Positions 36,693 to 45,928 are shown, counted from the stretch's first letter. The stretch: DNA of 64,000 nucleotides from Haloterrigena sp. H1 (GCF_005938085.1 NZ_SMZK01000001.1:2170001-2234000); one strand, 5' to 3'. Program-made: numbers and translations. The notes: a model not told the origin generated them from the letters alone.

Positions 36693-37928
36693 GTGACCGA
36701 ACTCACCGAGACGCTGGAACTCAAGCTTGTGGAGCCGAACGTCCACAAGCACCGGAAGCTCTGTGAGACGAAACAGGCGTACCAAGACGCTCTCGAAGCC
36801 GCGTTCAACGCTAACTGTACCACCCAGACCGAAGCGAACGACGTGGTGGTTGACTACAACCTGAGCGGCTACGCGAAGAACGCCCTCAAGAAGTACGTCC
36901 CACAACTCTGCGGCGGAAGCTACGACGCAAAAGAGCTTCATGACGACCACCCTGTCCGGTTCACGAACGAAGGCCCGAAGCTCGACCACAAGCCACAGAA
37001 CGCCATCGAGTGGTACGTGAAAATCCCGCATCACGACGACTACAACCTGTGGCTCCCCGCGCAACTGAATCCTGAACAACGGGAGTGGCTGGAAGCGTTG
37101 CACGCGGGAGACGCGACGATGGGCGAGTGTCGGTTGTTCGACCGAAACGGTGAGTGGTACTTGCACATCGTCGCAACGCGAGACGTGGAGGAACGGCCCA
37201 GTTCGGCGTCCGAAACGCCGATTGGGGTAGACATCGGGGAAGCCTCTTTGTTAACGGTGTGTCACCGTGACGAGCGCGGCTCCCCGGCTACACCCAACCT
37301 CTGGAACGACGAAGGTAAGCGAGTCCGACAACTCCGTGAGACGTACTTCACGGCGACCCGACGCCTTCAGAAACGCGGAAGCGAACGTATCACCGAGTCC
37401 TACGGTGATTCACTCTGGCGACAGATAGACGACATTCTCCACACGGTCACGTCGGAGGTCGTCGCCTACGCCGACCAATTCGAGAACCCCGTATTGGTCC
37501 TCGAAGACCTGACGCACATCCGTGAGAACATGGACTACGGTGCGTTCATGAACCGACGGCTTCACGGGTGGAGCTTCGCAAAGATGCACGCTCAGATTCG
37601 GTACAAGGCCGCCGAAAAAGGGATTCGCGTGGAGACAGTGAATCCTGCGTACACCTCGAAAACGTGCCACTGTTGCGGAGAGCAGGGCTACCGCCCCGAC
37701 CAAGCGACGTTCAAGTGTTCCAACTCGGAGTGTTGGGTCTCGGAGTACCACGCGGACATCAACGCCGCGCTCAATATTGCAGACCGCTACCTCAGCGGAG
37801 AGAGCCATTCAAGAGAACACACGGATGGCGATGACTCGGCTGAGGAAGGGGGCCGTTTGATCGGCCCACAAGACAGCCAAGCTGATGCTGAAGCCCAGCA
37901 ATTGACGCTTGGAGCGTATGCGTCTTGA
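36693..37928 (+). CDS. tnpB: TnpB RNA-guided nuclease of the ppk1 insertion
   Basis: 411 residues from GTG 36693, which overlaps the tnpA TGA by two bases; the family N-terminus [20 protein letters not shown] follows directly. RuvC-I is [14 protein letters not shown], RuvC-II is [13 protein letters not shown] with its Glu, the zinc finger is CHCCGE...CSNSECW, and RuvC-III is [16 protein letters not shown]. All catalytic residues are there. After that comes an acidic, low-complexity tail. The guide RNA would come from its 3' end and the right-end hairpin. Confidence 0.9.
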   Translation: MTELTETLELKLVEPNVHKHRKLCETKQAYQDALEAAFNANCTTQTEANDVVVDYNLSGYAKNALKKYVPQLCGGSYDAKELHDDHPVRFTNEGPKLDHKPQNAIEWYVKIPHHDDYNLWLPAQLNPEQREWLEALHAGDATMGECRLFDRNGEWYLHIVATRDVEERPSSASETPIGVDIGEASLLTVCHRDERGSPATPNLWNDEGKRVRQLRETYFTATRRLQKRGSERITESYGDSLWRQIDDILHTVTSEVVAYADQFENPVLVLEDLTHIRENMDYGAFMNRRLHGWSFAKMHAQIRYKAAEKGIRVETVNPAYTSKTCHCCGEQGYRPDQATFKCSNSECWVSEYHADINAALNIADRYLSGESHSREHTDGDDSAEEGGRLIGPQDSQADAEAQQLTLGAYAS

Positions 37929-38826
37929 AACCTGAGGGCCACGCACGGCCTGAAATCCCATGGTGGGATTCCCGCGACTTTCGGCGCGGGAGGAGGTCAA
38001 TCGAAATGAAGGGGAACGGATGAGCCGGATCGAACGTTAGCGGCGTCAGCGTCGGCAGGACAGAACTCTCGAAGTACTCGCGCAGGTGTTGGCGTTCGGC
38101 AGTGGTGAGGTCGTCGTAGTCGACGATGTGAATTCCTTCCCCGCCAGTGCGGGCCGGATCTCCTCGCGATAACACTCGGACTGGCGCTCGAACAACGGTC
38201 GGGCCTCCTCGAGGGCCTCAGCCCACTGCTCGCGGGGCGTGCGTCCGTCGGGTGTCTCATCGATAACCCCAGCCGCGATCTGCTGTTTTAGGCCACCGAC
38301 GCGCTTGCGGAAGAACTCATCAAGGTTCGTCGTGACGATCGCGAGGAACTTCACGCGCTCTAGTAGCGGATTGTCGTCATCGAGTACCTCGTGGAGCACG
38401 CGCCGCTGAAAGGCGAGTCCACTGAGTTCGCGGTTTAGATAGTACGACGGCTCCGAGAGATCGACGGCATGACTCGCGGCGTCGGATTCCGTGTCGTCGC
38501 CTGCGGTCGTCGCGTCGAGTGCCGCCGATTCGACTTCGTCGGTTGCCCTCAAGTCGGGGTCGGCAGATCGATCGAATCCCCCGTCATCGACTGGATCGAG
38601 GCGTGCAGCCGATTCGCTGTCGGCGGGGAGCATCCCGTCTTCAGCGTTCCCGTCCGTCGACTGGTCGGGTGCGCTCGAGTCGCCGTTTTCGCTCGTCTCA
38701 CCCAGCATCGACCGAAACGCAAACGTATCTCCACCGTCGGCCACCGAGTCGTGCCGTTGGTCGTCCGATTCCACCTTCTCCTCATCGTTCTCGGTCGTGT
38801 TTCCATCGCTCATCTGAGTGTCCACC

Positions 38827-39519
38827 TCAGCTATCGCCAAGCGCGACAATTTTCGCGGCCGAGCGTTCGACGTGATCAGGCCCGGAAACGCTGTGGAAGC
38901 GATCGCGTCGAACGTCGTACGCGGTAAGTTCCCCACCGTAGACACAGCCGGTATCGAGGCCGACCGCCCACTCTCGGTCGATCGGCGTATCGAGGACAGT
39001 ATGGCCGAAAAAGACCCGCGGCTGCCCCTCGTAGGTCTCGAACCAGAACGGACCGTCGTAGCCGTCGCCGTCCGGTGCTCGCATCGTCAGGAGGTCATCG
39101 GTGGCGTGTGCCGACAGCGGTCGGTTCGGATCGACGCCGCCGTGGACGACGAGGCCACCATCCCACGAAATCGCCGTCGGCAGTGACTTCAGGTACTGCT
39201 GGTCAGCCAGGTCAAGCGACGACAGCGACTTCTCCCCGTCGATAAGCTTCTGCTCGTTGTTCCCTTTCACCGACAGCAGCCGTGGCGACCGCCTGACGCG
39301 ATCGAGGACGGCCTTGCTCTCCGGTCCCTTTCGAACCAGATCCCCCACGAACACGGCGAGGTCGTTATCGGCAAGGTCGAGCGTCTCTAGAAGGTCCTCG
39401 AGCGCGTCCAGACAGCCGTGAACGTCACCGATGACGTAGACGTCGTCCCGTTTCTCGAGATCGATATGTCGGTGGTCGAATGATACCGCGTCGTCGATCG
39501 CGAAGTTCCCGGTCGTCAC
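38827..39519 (-). CDS. Calcineurin-like phosphatase (PrpA/ApaH type)
   Basis: A 230-residue metallophosphoesterase with the five-block signature: VYVIGDVHGCLDAL (GDxHG), FVGDLVRKGPES (GDxxxRG-like), SVKGNNEQ (GNHE variant, Asn-Asn-Glu), VVHGGVDPN and FFGHTVLD. It hydrolyses phosphate esters; proteins of this type act as Ser/Thr phosphatases or dinucleoside tetraphosphatases. Note GNNE in place of the usual GNHE/GNHD. It ends 13 bp before the ppk1 start, so the two were one operon before ppk1 was broken. Confidence 0.85.
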   Translation of the reverse strand: MTTGNFAIDDAVSFDHRHIDLEKRDDVYVIGDVHGCLDALEDLLETLDLADNDLAVFVGDLVRKGPESKAVLDRVRRSPRLLSVKGNNEQKLIDGEKSLSSLDLADQQYLKSLPTAISWDGGLVVHGGVDPNRPLSAHATDDLLTMRAPDGDGYDGPFWFETYEGQPRVFFGHTVLDTPIDREWAVGLDTGCVYGGELTAYDVRRDRFHSVSGPDHVERSAAKIVALGDS

Positions 39520-39689
39520 GTGCTTTCTGTTGCAGTGCTCCAGCGAGACCGGATAAGTCGTTTATATGTTCTGTATTGTATACTATGTAGTGCCATATAT
39601 ACGGGATGCCTGTCGACAACTGCGTTGAATTCGGCTGGCAGGATCTCGAGACACGGGGATTTCTTTACCACAGCCACCTCACCACGGGT

Positions 39690-40355
39690 ATGCACGTCGT
39701 CGTCAACGCCGCCATGAGTGCGGACGGTAAGCTCTCCTCGCGTCGACGCGAACAGATTGCGATCAGCGGCGAGGCAGACTTCGACCGCGTCGACCGACTT
39801 CGGGCGGACAGCGACGCCGTCGTGGTCGGTGTCGGGACTGTCCTCGCAGACGACCCACACCTGATCGTCAAAGACGAAATCTTGCGCGAGAAACGCCGCG
39901 ACAACGACCGCCCGGCAAACCCCGCGCGTGTCGTCGTGGACTCGAGCGGCCGGACCCCAACAGATGCAGCGATCCTCGACGACGCGGCGACGACGTACGT
40001 TTGTCTGAGCGAGGCCGCATCCGTCGAGCGCCGCGCAGCCCTCGCCGATCGGGCCGAGTTGGTCACCGCGGGCGACGAGCGGGTCGATCTCCTCCGTGCG
40101 TTCGCAACGCTGCAGGAGCAAGGACTGGAGCAAGTCATGGTCGAAGGCGGCGGCGAACTCATCTTTTCGCTGTTCGACGCCGGGCTGGTCGATGAACTCC
40201 GGGTATTCATCGGGCCGAAAATTATCGGCGGCCGCGACGCCCCGACGCTGGCCGACGGTGAGGGGTTCGTCACGGAATTTCCATCGCTCGATCTCGAGTC
40301 GGTTGACCGACTCGACGACGGCGTGGTCCTGACCTGGTGCGTCGCCGATCGCTAG
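39690..40355 (+). CDS. arfC: 2,5-diamino-6-ribosylaminopyrimidinone 5'-phosphate reductase
   Basis: 221 residues from ATG 39690. It is a RibD C-terminal/DHFR-like reductase: VVNAAMSADGKLSSR, RLRADSDAVVVGVGTVLADD, VMVEGGGELIFSLFDAGLVD and IGPKIIGGRDAPTL are the family blocks. In archaea this enzyme reduces the ribosyl chain in riboflavin/F420 deazaflavin synthesis with NADPH. There is no deaminase domain fused, as is usual in archaea. The upstream in-frame Met at 39606 adds 28 residues of unlikely leader. Confidence 0.9.
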   Translation: MHVVVNAAMSADGKLSSRRREQIAISGEADFDRVDRLRADSDAVVVGVGTVLADDPHLIVKDEILREKRRDNDRPANPARVVVDSSGRTPTDAAILDDAATTYVCLSEAASVERRAALADRAELVTAGDERVDLLRAFATLQEQGLEQVMVEGGGELIFSLFDAGLVDELRVFIGPKIIGGRDAPTLADGEGFVTEFPSLDLESVDRLDDGVVLTWCVADR

Positions 40356-40360
40356 ACGCG

Positions 40361-41131
40361 CTATTCGAAGTCCGGCTCTCGGTCCTCGACGAACGCCGAC
40401 ATCCCCTCGCGCTGGTCGTGCGTCCCGAAGAGGCTCGCGAAGGCGCGCTTTTCGTACGCGATACCGCTCTCTTGCGAGCCCTCGTGGGTCTGGTTGATTG
40501 CCTGTTTGGCAGTCTGCATCGCAAAGGCCGGCTTCGAGGCGAGACGGGTAGCGAGTTCATCGACGACGTTCTCGAGTTCGTCATCAGCGACGACTTCGCC
40601 GACGAGTCCGGCTTCGGCGGCCGACTCGGCGTCGAGGCGTTCGCCGAGGAAGATCATCCGGCGTGCGGTTTCGTCGCCGACCAGCCGCGGCAGCCGCTGG
40701 GTGGCTCCCCAGCCGGGAATGATCCCGAGATCGATCTCGGTGTTGCCGATCAGTGCCGACTCGGCCGCGACCCGCAGATCACAGGCCATCGCCATCTCGC
40801 AGCCGCCACCGAACGCATAGCCGTTGATCGCGGCAATCGTCGGCGCGGGGAAGGCCTCGAGCGCGTCGGCGACATCGTGGCCGAGCGCACCCCACTCTTC
40901 GCCCTCCGCTGTGGAGAGATCCTGCATATACTTGATGTCGGCACCGGCGATGAACGCGTCGCCGGACCCCGTCAGAACGAGCGCGCGAGCGCCCTCTTCG
41001 GCGGCTTCCTCGAGTGCTTCACCCATCGCCTCGAGCGTCTCGATGTTCAACGCGTTCAGCGCATCGGGTCGATCGACAGTTAGCGTCGCAACGTCTCCGT
41101 CCCACTCGAGTCGGACTGTGTCCCAAGACAT
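40361..41131 (-). CDS. Enoyl-CoA hydratase/isomerase family protein
   Basis: 256 residues from ATG 41131. It is a crotonase fold with the oxyanion-hole region GDAFIAGADIKYM and AAINGYAFGGGCEMAMACDL, and the catalytic pair Glu/Glu as in ESALIGNTEIDLGIIPGWG. These residues match active hydratases. It could provide crotonyl/enoyl-CoA metabolism for beta-oxidation, which also feeds the PHA MaoC hydratase, but position gives no specific partner. It is convergent with arfC, 5 bp apart. Confidence 0.88.
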   Translation of the reverse strand: MSWDTVRLEWDGDVATLTVDRPDALNALNIETLEAMGEALEEAAEEGARALVLTGSGDAFIAGADIKYMQDLSTAEGEEWGALGHDVADALEAFPAPTIAAINGYAFGGGCEMAMACDLRVAAESALIGNTEIDLGIIPGWGATQRLPRLVGDETARRMIFLGERLDAESAAEAGLVGEVVADDELENVVDELATRLASKPAFAMQTAKQAINQTHEGSQESGIAYEKRAFASLFGTHDQREGMSAFVEDREPDFE

Positions 41132-41259
41132 ACTCCGGCGTTTGACGGCCACCGTCAAATCCTTTCGGACACGGTGACGGTTCGACTGCCCAACGTGCGA
41201 CCGCGACTGCGATCCCGGCCCCCGTCACATCTTTCCTCGCGCGCGCCCTCAGATCAGGT

Positions 41260-41793
41260 ATGGAACGAGCTACGTTCGGCGGCGGGTGTTTCTGGTGTAT
41301 CGAGGCGGCGTTCGAAGAACTCGAGGGCGTCGAATCGGTGACCTCGGGCTATGCCGGCGGTCACACTGAGGACCCGGGCTACCGAGAGGTCTGTTCCGGC
41401 AAGACCGGCCACACCGAGGTCGTCCAGATCGAATACGATCCCGATCAGATCGCCTACGAGGACTTACTCGAGGTCTTCTTTACGATCCACGATCCAACGA
41501 CAAAGGACCGTCAGGGCCCGGACGTCGGTTCTCAGTACCGGTCGGCGATCTACGCACACAGCGACGCACAACTCGAGACCGCCGAGGCGTTCGCTGCGGA
41601 ACTGGAACAGGAAGGCGTCTACGAGGGGATCGTGACAGAAATCGAACCGCTTGACACCTTCTACGAGGCCGAGGAGTACCACCAGAACTACTTCGAAAAG
41701 AACCCGACCGACGCCTACTGTCGGATGCACGCCGCGCCGAAAGTCGAGAAGGTCCGGAAGAAGTTCGCGGAGAAAGCGGCTGCAGACGATTGA
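41260..41793 (+). CDS. msrA: Peptide methionine-S-sulfoxide reductase A
   Basis: A 177-residue MsrA with the active-site GGGCFWCIEAAF, where Cys10 is the nucleophile. Further conserved parts are GYAGGHTEDPGYREVCSGKT, FFTIHDPTTKDRQGPDVGSQ and EYHQNYFEKN. It reduces the S-epimer of methionine sulfoxide in oxidised proteins using thioredoxin. A thioredoxin reductase gene is elsewhere in this window. It is followed after 56 bp by a flavoprotein on the same strand. Confidence 0.95.
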   Translation: MERATFGGGCFWCIEAAFEELEGVESVTSGYAGGHTEDPGYREVCSGKTGHTEVVQIEYDPDQIAYEDLLEVFFTIHDPTTKDRQGPDVGSQYRSAIYAHSDAQLETAEAFAAELEQEGVYEGIVTEIEPLDTFYEAEEYHQNYFEKNPTDAYCRMHAAPKVEKVRKKFAEKAAADD

Positions 41794-41849
41794 ATCTGTC
41801 CCAGGTCATTCGGTGAAAGGTATCTCCGTCTCGAGTCAAACAAGTACAT

Positions 41850-43073
41850 ATGGAGAGTCACCCGGACGTCCTCGTTATCGGCGGCGGCGCGACCGGAACG
41901 GGAATCGCCAGAGACCTCGCACTGCGGGGCGTCGACGTCACGCTCGTCGAACGAGACGGACTCGCAGCCGGCACCTCCGGCCGCTCGCACGGCCTGCTCC
42001 ACAGCGGCGCTCGCTATGCCGAGGCCGACGGCCCGGAAGCCCGCGAGTGTCTCGAGGAAAACCGCATCCTCCGCACGATCGCCGGTGAGTGTATCCGGGA
42101 CACGCGGGGTCTGTTCGTCCAACTCGCCGACGACGACCCGGCGTACTTCGACGCAAAGCGCGCCGCCTGCGACGACGTGGGAATCCCGACCGACGTGATC
42201 GACGGGGCGGCTGCCCGCGAGGCAGTCCCGAACCTCGCCGCCGACGTCGAACGGGCGATGTGGGTCCCGGATGGCGTCGTCGTTCCATCCCGGCTAGTCG
42301 CTGCCAACGCGGTCGACGCCCGCGAGCACGGCGCTCGCGTCCGCACGCACGCGCCGGTCACGTCGATGACCGTCGAGGGCGGGCGAGTGACGAGCGTCAC
42401 GCTCGGCGGCGACGCGAACGAGACGATTCATCCGCGCTACGTCGTGAACGCGGCCGGACCCCACGCTGGCCACGTCGCCGAACTGGCCGGCGTCACCGTC
42501 GCGATGCGGCCGACCCGGGGTGTCATGGTCTCGGTTGAGTACGACGGCCTCGAGCCAGTGCTCAACCGCTGTCGCGACCCCGACGACGGCGATATCGTCG
42601 TCCCACACGACGGGCAGGTCGTTCTGGGGACAACGAGCGTCCCGGTCGACGATCCGGATGACTACGAGCGGGCTGACTGGGAACTCGAGCGGACGATCGA
42701 CGAGTGTGCAGCGATGCTCCCCCTGGTCGCCGACGCCGAGCACGTCCGAACGTGGTGGGGCGTGCGGCCGCTGTACGAACCCGAGGAAGCCGCCCGCGGC
42801 GGGCGCGGCATCTCGAGAGGATTTCACCTGCTCGAGCACGCCGACGAGGGCGTCGAGAACTGCTGTAGCATCGTCGGCGGAAAACTCACGACCTACCGGG
42901 CGATGGCCGAGGCGACGGCCGATCTGGTCTGTGACCGACTCGGCGTCGACGCCGACTGTCGCACGGCGGAGACCGAACTCCCGGGCGCGTCGGACCCCGA
43001 AAGGCTCGATGCGTTCGTCGGAGAGTTCGACGGACAGGGACCGACGGATGTGGACATCGTCGACTCGAGCTGA
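41850..43073 (+). CDS. FAD-dependent GlpA/DAO-type oxidoreductase
   Basis: 407 residues. The FAD site is VLVIGGGATGTGIARDLALR, followed by VERDGLAAGTSGRSHGLLHS, as in GlpA/GlpD glycerol-3-phosphate dehydrogenases. VVNAAGPHAGHVAELAGV and IVGGKLTTYRAMAEATADLV are further family blocks. It is shorter than GlpA (about 540 aa), ending soon after the FAD domain, and there are no glpB, glpC or glpK genes beside it. Glycerol-3-phosphate is the likeliest substrate, but another amino- or hydroxy-acid substrate is possible. Confidence 0.8.
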   Translation: MESHPDVLVIGGGATGTGIARDLALRGVDVTLVERDGLAAGTSGRSHGLLHSGARYAEADGPEARECLEENRILRTIAGECIRDTRGLFVQLADDDPAYFDAKRAACDDVGIPTDVIDGAAAREAVPNLAADVERAMWVPDGVVVPSRLVAANAVDAREHGARVRTHAPVTSMTVEGGRVTSVTLGGDANETIHPRYVVNAAGPHAGHVAELAGVTVAMRPTRGVMVSVEYDGLEPVLNRCRDPDDGDIVVPHDGQVVLGTTSVPVDDPDDYERADWELERTIDECAAMLPLVADAEHVRTWWGVRPLYEPEEAARGGRGISRGFHLLEHADEGVENCCSIVGGKLTTYRAMAEATADLVCDRLGVDADCRTAETELPGASDPERLDAFVGEFDGQGPTDVDIVDSS

Positions 43074-43199
43074 ACTGGAACGCCAGAAGCCGATTGTGGG
43101 TGACGTCGCTTCGTCACTCTTTCTCATACTCCTCGAGATCGAACTGTCTCTCCGGTCGTGAATTGACTTTCTTACCCCTGCTGGTGTGCGATGGGGTGC

Positions 43200-44090
43200 A
43201 TGAGCGACAATACCGACTCATCACGGTCGACGATCGATCGACGATCCATCCTCGTTTCGGGGGGCACCACGCTGGCGGGACTGGGGACGCTCGCGGCAGT
43301 CCAGACAGCGGCTGCACAGCGCGATCACGAGTGGCCTGTCGGCGGCTCACACGGCGGAAACGGACACCATGAGGGCGAGGGCGCACAGGACAGAGAGCAC
43401 GTCACCGACGGTCAGGAGTACGAGGACCAGCAGACGGTCACCGACGACACCGGAACCATCGAGGTCACGATTCCGGCCGCTTGGAGCGACGTCGACACCG
43501 CGCCGGCCAGTATCGGTCCCTCGATCTGGGCCGCACCGGATCTCGAGGCGTTCATCGCCAGCTGGGACGTTCCCGGTATCGAAGTGTATACGACGACGGA
43601 ACTAGGCTCTGACCTCGAGGACGCCCTCGACCAATATCTCGAGGAACTCGAGGTCGGTGAGCAGTGTACTGACGGCGGCCAGCGGTTATTCGTGTCCGAC
43701 GAGTACGTGTTCCTGGGTCAGCTCTTCTACCAGTGTGGCGACAGCGACACGCTGTTTTTGGCGATGGCAGGAACGCCAGCGGACGAATCGACGTTCGACA
43801 TGCCGGACGGCAACATGACATCGAACGGAAATATGACGTCCGATCGTCACGGGATGGCCGGCACTCAGGGACCGCAAAACGAGACATCAAACGGAAACAC
43901 GACGCAAGGCGGCGGCATCGGCTCCGTATTTCCGGGATCCCAGTCCGAGATTCCCGACGATCAGATCCCGTCGGACGCCCCGTACGTGATCCTCTTTGGC
44001 GCCCAGATCGTCACGGGACCGGACCTCGAAGCCGCCCTCATCGCCCTCGACTCGCTCGAGGCGCAGTCGCCCGACGCCGAAAACGCCTGA
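43200..44090 (+). CDS. Tat-exported haloarchaeal protein, unknown function
   Basis: 296 residues. The signal is twin-arginine (TIDRRSILVSGGTTLAGLG) and is cleaved near AAAQR. The mature protein has an N-terminal His/Gly-rich acidic stretch, a globular part (GTIEVTIPAAWSDVDTAPAS) and a low-complexity Asn/Thr/Gly/Met segment around residues 200-240 with several N-glycosylation sequons (NMTS, NETS, NTT). Two cysteines (EQCTDG and FYQCGD) may form a disulphide. I do not recognise the family. ATG 43200 is preferred to 43191. Confidence 0.7.
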   Translation: MSDNTDSSRSTIDRRSILVSGGTTLAGLGTLAAVQTAAAQRDHEWPVGGSHGGNGHHEGEGAQDREHVTDGQEYEDQQTVTDDTGTIEVTIPAAWSDVDTAPASIGPSIWAAPDLEAFIASWDVPGIEVYTTTELGSDLEDALDQYLEELEVGEQCTDGGQRLFVSDEYVFLGQLFYQCGDSDTLFLAMAGTPADESTFDMPDGNMTSNGNMTSDRHGMAGTQGPQNETSNGNTTQGGGIGSVFPGSQSEIPDDQIPSDAPYVILFGAQIVTGPDLEAALIALDSLEAQSPDAENA

Positions 44091-44149
44091 TCGAAAGAGA
44101 CCCAGCCCCGGCTCGTGAGCGTACCAGCCACCCTCGGCAGCCGATGCGG

Positions 44150-44515
44150 TCACACCTCTCGGCTGGCGTTCGCCCAGATACCCAGCGATCGATCGCTCGA
44201 GCGATCGACAGCGATGCGAAACGTCCGCTCGTCGTCGAGACCGATCGTGATCCGGTCGAAATCGATCACGTACCGCGATGTGTAGTGGCTGCCCTGCCGA
44301 ACGCCGACGGTTTCGGTGACGAGGCCTGCCTCGGTCAACTGGTCGAGTTTCCGATAGGCCGTTGACAGCGGGAGGTCCGCTGCCGCTGCGATCTCGGGGA
44401 CGGTCTTTGGCCCGTCGAGTACCGAGAGTATTCGCTGACAGCCGGCATCGTCCAGCGCGGCGATAATGCGCTCGAAACGCGGCGTGTCGTCGGCGGATGA
44501 CCGCTCGAGAACCAT
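44150..44515 (-). CDS. Winged-helix transcriptional regulator (ArsR-like)
   Basis: A 121-residue protein. GCQRILSVLDGPKTVPEIAA, ADLPLSTAYRKLDQLTEAGL and VTETVGVRQGSHYTSRYVID form a winged helix-turn-helix of the ArsR/HTH_20 type. The rest (FDRITIGLDDERTFRIAVD) is a small C-terminal dimerisation part. No metal-binding Cys cluster is present. It could control the adjoining Tat-exported protein, which is transcribed towards it, but that is position only. Confidence 0.82.
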   Translation of the reverse strand: MVLERSSADDTPRFERIIAALDDAGCQRILSVLDGPKTVPEIAAAADLPLSTAYRKLDQLTEAGLVTETVGVRQGSHYTSRYVIDFDRITIGLDDERTFRIAVDRSSDRSLGIWANASREV

Positions 44516-44612
44516 TGCGCTCCGTTAGCAGCGGGTCTACAAGACGCGTTTGGTTACGCCGTGGAAACGCCGAGTGGCCAACTACATGTACGCACGGTTC
44601 GACCGATCGCGT

Positions 44613-45302
44613 ATGAGCGACGACCGGACATCCGAGTCACCGATCGAGAACACGCCCGGCCAGGGACGGACGCCCGAAGCCGAGCGGATCGAACCGGCCG
44701 CCCCCGAGGAGTTCGGCCTCGTCCAGGTCTGGTGGGGCGACGGCAAGGGGAAAACGACCGCGACGCTCGGCATGGGCATGCGCGCCGCCGGTCACGGCTA
44801 CCGCGTCCACATGCTCCAGTTCATGAAAGGCGGTGCCTCGAGCGTCGACGCAGTCCGCGGCGAGTACAACGCGATCGCCGCCCTCCCCGGAATGAGCTAC
44901 GAAAACCTCGGCCACTACGGCTGGCACGGGATGGCCGACGGCAGCGACGAGGCCGACCACGAGGCCGAAGCCCAGGCCGGCCTCGAGCGCGCTCACGAAC
45001 TGCTCGCGGCAGCCGACGACGCCGCCCTCGACGAGCCGATCGCCCTCGACGCGGAGCCGGAGGCGGGGATGCACATGCTGATTCTCGATGAGGTGCTCTA
45101 CGCTGCAGACCGCGGACTCCTCTCCGAGGACGACGTTTACGGGCTCATCGACGCGAAGCCCGCCAATCTCGAACTGGTGCTGTCGGGCAGCCACACCGAA
45201 CCGTCGTACCTCGATGACCGTGCGGACCTGATCACCAACGTCCGGAAGATCAAACATCCGATCGACGACGGCCAGCGGGCGCGACGCGGCACCGAGTTCT
45301 GA
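44613..45302 (+). CDS. cobA: Cob(I)yrinic acid a,c-diamide adenosyltransferase
   Basis: 229 residues from ATG 44613. The core after about residue 35 is a CobA/BtuR adenosyltransferase: P-loop WWGDGKGKTTATLGMGMRA, then HMLQFMKGG and MHMLILDEVLYAADRGLL, ending in LVLSGSHTEPSYLDDRADLI and VRKIKHPIDDGQRARRGTEF. It transfers adenosyl from ATP to the cobalt of corrinoids in coenzyme B12 synthesis. An acidic, disordered N-terminal tail of about 30 residues is extra. An upstream Met at 44550 is possible but adds unlikely sequence. Confidence 0.93.
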   Translation: MSDDRTSESPIENTPGQGRTPEAERIEPAAPEEFGLVQVWWGDGKGKTTATLGMGMRAAGHGYRVHMLQFMKGGASSVDAVRGEYNAIAALPGMSYENLGHYGWHGMADGSDEADHEAEAQAGLERAHELLAAADDAALDEPIALDAEPEAGMHMLILDEVLYAADRGLLSEDDVYGLIDAKPANLELVLSGSHTEPSYLDDRADLITNVRKIKHPIDDGQRARRGTEF

Positions 45303-45372
45303 TTGCCACAGGACGACCGACCGCGATTCGAATGGACCCGGATTTTTGACCGTCGACGGCGACGTCTCGCAC

Positions 45373-45651
45373 ATGGCAGGACGGACCCGCGCACACGTCT
45401 TCGTCTCGGGAAGCGTACAGGGCGTCTACTACCGTGCGAACACCCGCGACACCGCCCGCGAGGAGGGCATCGACGGCTGGGTGAAAAATCTCGAGGACGG
45501 CCGCGTCGAGGCGGTCTTCGAAGGGCCCGAGGACGCCGTCGAGTTGATGATCGAGTGGTGTCACGAGGGCAGTCCCGCAGCCGAGGTCGACGCCGTCGAA
45601 GCCGAATACGAGGAGCCACAGGGCAAAGACGGATTCGAGATCCGCTACTGA
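45373..45651 (+). CDS. acyP: Acylphosphatase
   Basis: 92 residues from ATG 45373. HVFVSGSVQGVYYRANTRD carries the phosphate-binding loop and the catalytic Arg; GWVKNLEDGRVEAVFEGPED has the catalytic Asn. It hydrolyses acyl phosphates such as carbamoyl phosphate and 1,3-bisphosphoglycerate. It follows cobA by about 70 bp and precedes a small membrane protein. Confidence 0.93.
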   Translation: MAGRTRAHVFVSGSVQGVYYRANTRDTAREEGIDGWVKNLEDGRVEAVFEGPEDAVELMIEWCHEGSPAAEVDAVEAEYEEPQGKDGFEIRY

Positions 45652-45679
45652 CCCGCGAACGGCTCGGAGGGGACCGCTG

Positions 45680-45928
45680 ATGGGCATCATCGACCGCTTC
45701 GAAGCGGAATATCTCGACGTCTCGAGCAGCCGCACGACGGTTCGGGAACTGCTCGAGTTGTTTGTCGGCGCGGTGTTGTTCGTCGTCGGTGCGAGCGCGC
45801 TGGCGTATTATCTACTCGGACAGCGGGTCGCAGTGTGGCTCGCCGTGGTGTTGACCGTCGTTTTCACGCTCACGCTCGTCTCACAGGCCTACTGGGCCGT
45901 GACCGGGCGCGAGGATTACGACGACTAG
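45680..45928 (+). CDS. Small two-helix membrane protein
   Basis: An 82-residue protein with two hydrophobic helices (LFVGAVLFVVGASALAYYLL and VWLAVVLTVVFTLTLVSQAY), a short N-terminal cytoplasmic-like part and an acidic end (GREDYDD). No family is recognised. It starts 28 bp after the acylphosphatase stop, so it is probably in the same transcript. Confidence 0.65.
   Translation: MGIIDRFEAEYLDVSSSRTTVRELLELFVGAVLFVVGASALAYYLLGQRVAVWLAVVLTVVFTLTLVSQAYWAVTGREDYDD

Larger units (their letters stand above)
35362..36696 (+). pseudogene. tnpA: IS200-type TnpA (Y1 HUH transposase), split by an ISH1-type IS
   Basis: Codons run from ATG 35362 to 35506 and resume at 36455 to the stop at 36694-36696. 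Joined, they encode 128 residues: MKTTRHATYNLNYHIVWLPK at the start, the HUH motif as SDHVHLFVS, and the catalytic Tyr in the SETVQDYIQRHEEE helix. The joint reads EKDLEIIDLTVQS. Apart from the insertion the sequence is intact, so transposition is presently blocked in cis but precise excision would revive it. The tnpB start overlaps its stop. Confidence 0.9.
35219..38000 (+). mobile_element. IS200/IS605 element (tnpA-tnpB) inserted in ppk1
   Basis: A 2782-bp insertion, about 1.83 kb without the nested element. The order is left-end hairpin (ACCCGCGTCTTCAGGCGCGGG near 35235), tnpA, tnpB, and right-end hairpin (CCCGCG...CGCGGG, near 37970-37990) ending in GGAGGTCAA. No target duplication is present, as expected for this single-strand, HUH-type family. 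Excision at 35218/38001 restores ppk1. The right end closely resembles that of the third tnpB element near 50100-50136. Confidence 0.88.
33615..38813 (-). pseudogene. ppk1: Polyphosphate kinase 1, interrupted and frameshifted
   Basis: The N-terminal part runs from ATG 38813 to 38001 and the C-terminal part from 35218 to 33615. Between them lies an IS200/IS605 element, inserted after PFIS and before QSLSLAVLTRE. Removing it rejoins PFISNQSLSLAV, the normal sequence. A one-base deletion in a C-run at 38139-38142 also breaks the frame (LAGKEF instead of [13 protein letters not shown]). Adding that base and removing the element gives 2418 nt, exactly 806 codons, so these are the only two lesions. 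The C-terminal part keeps catalytic motifs such as YSHVGTGNYH. PPK1 makes polyphosphate from ATP. An acidic extension of roughly 110 residues precedes the domain. Confidence 0.92.
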
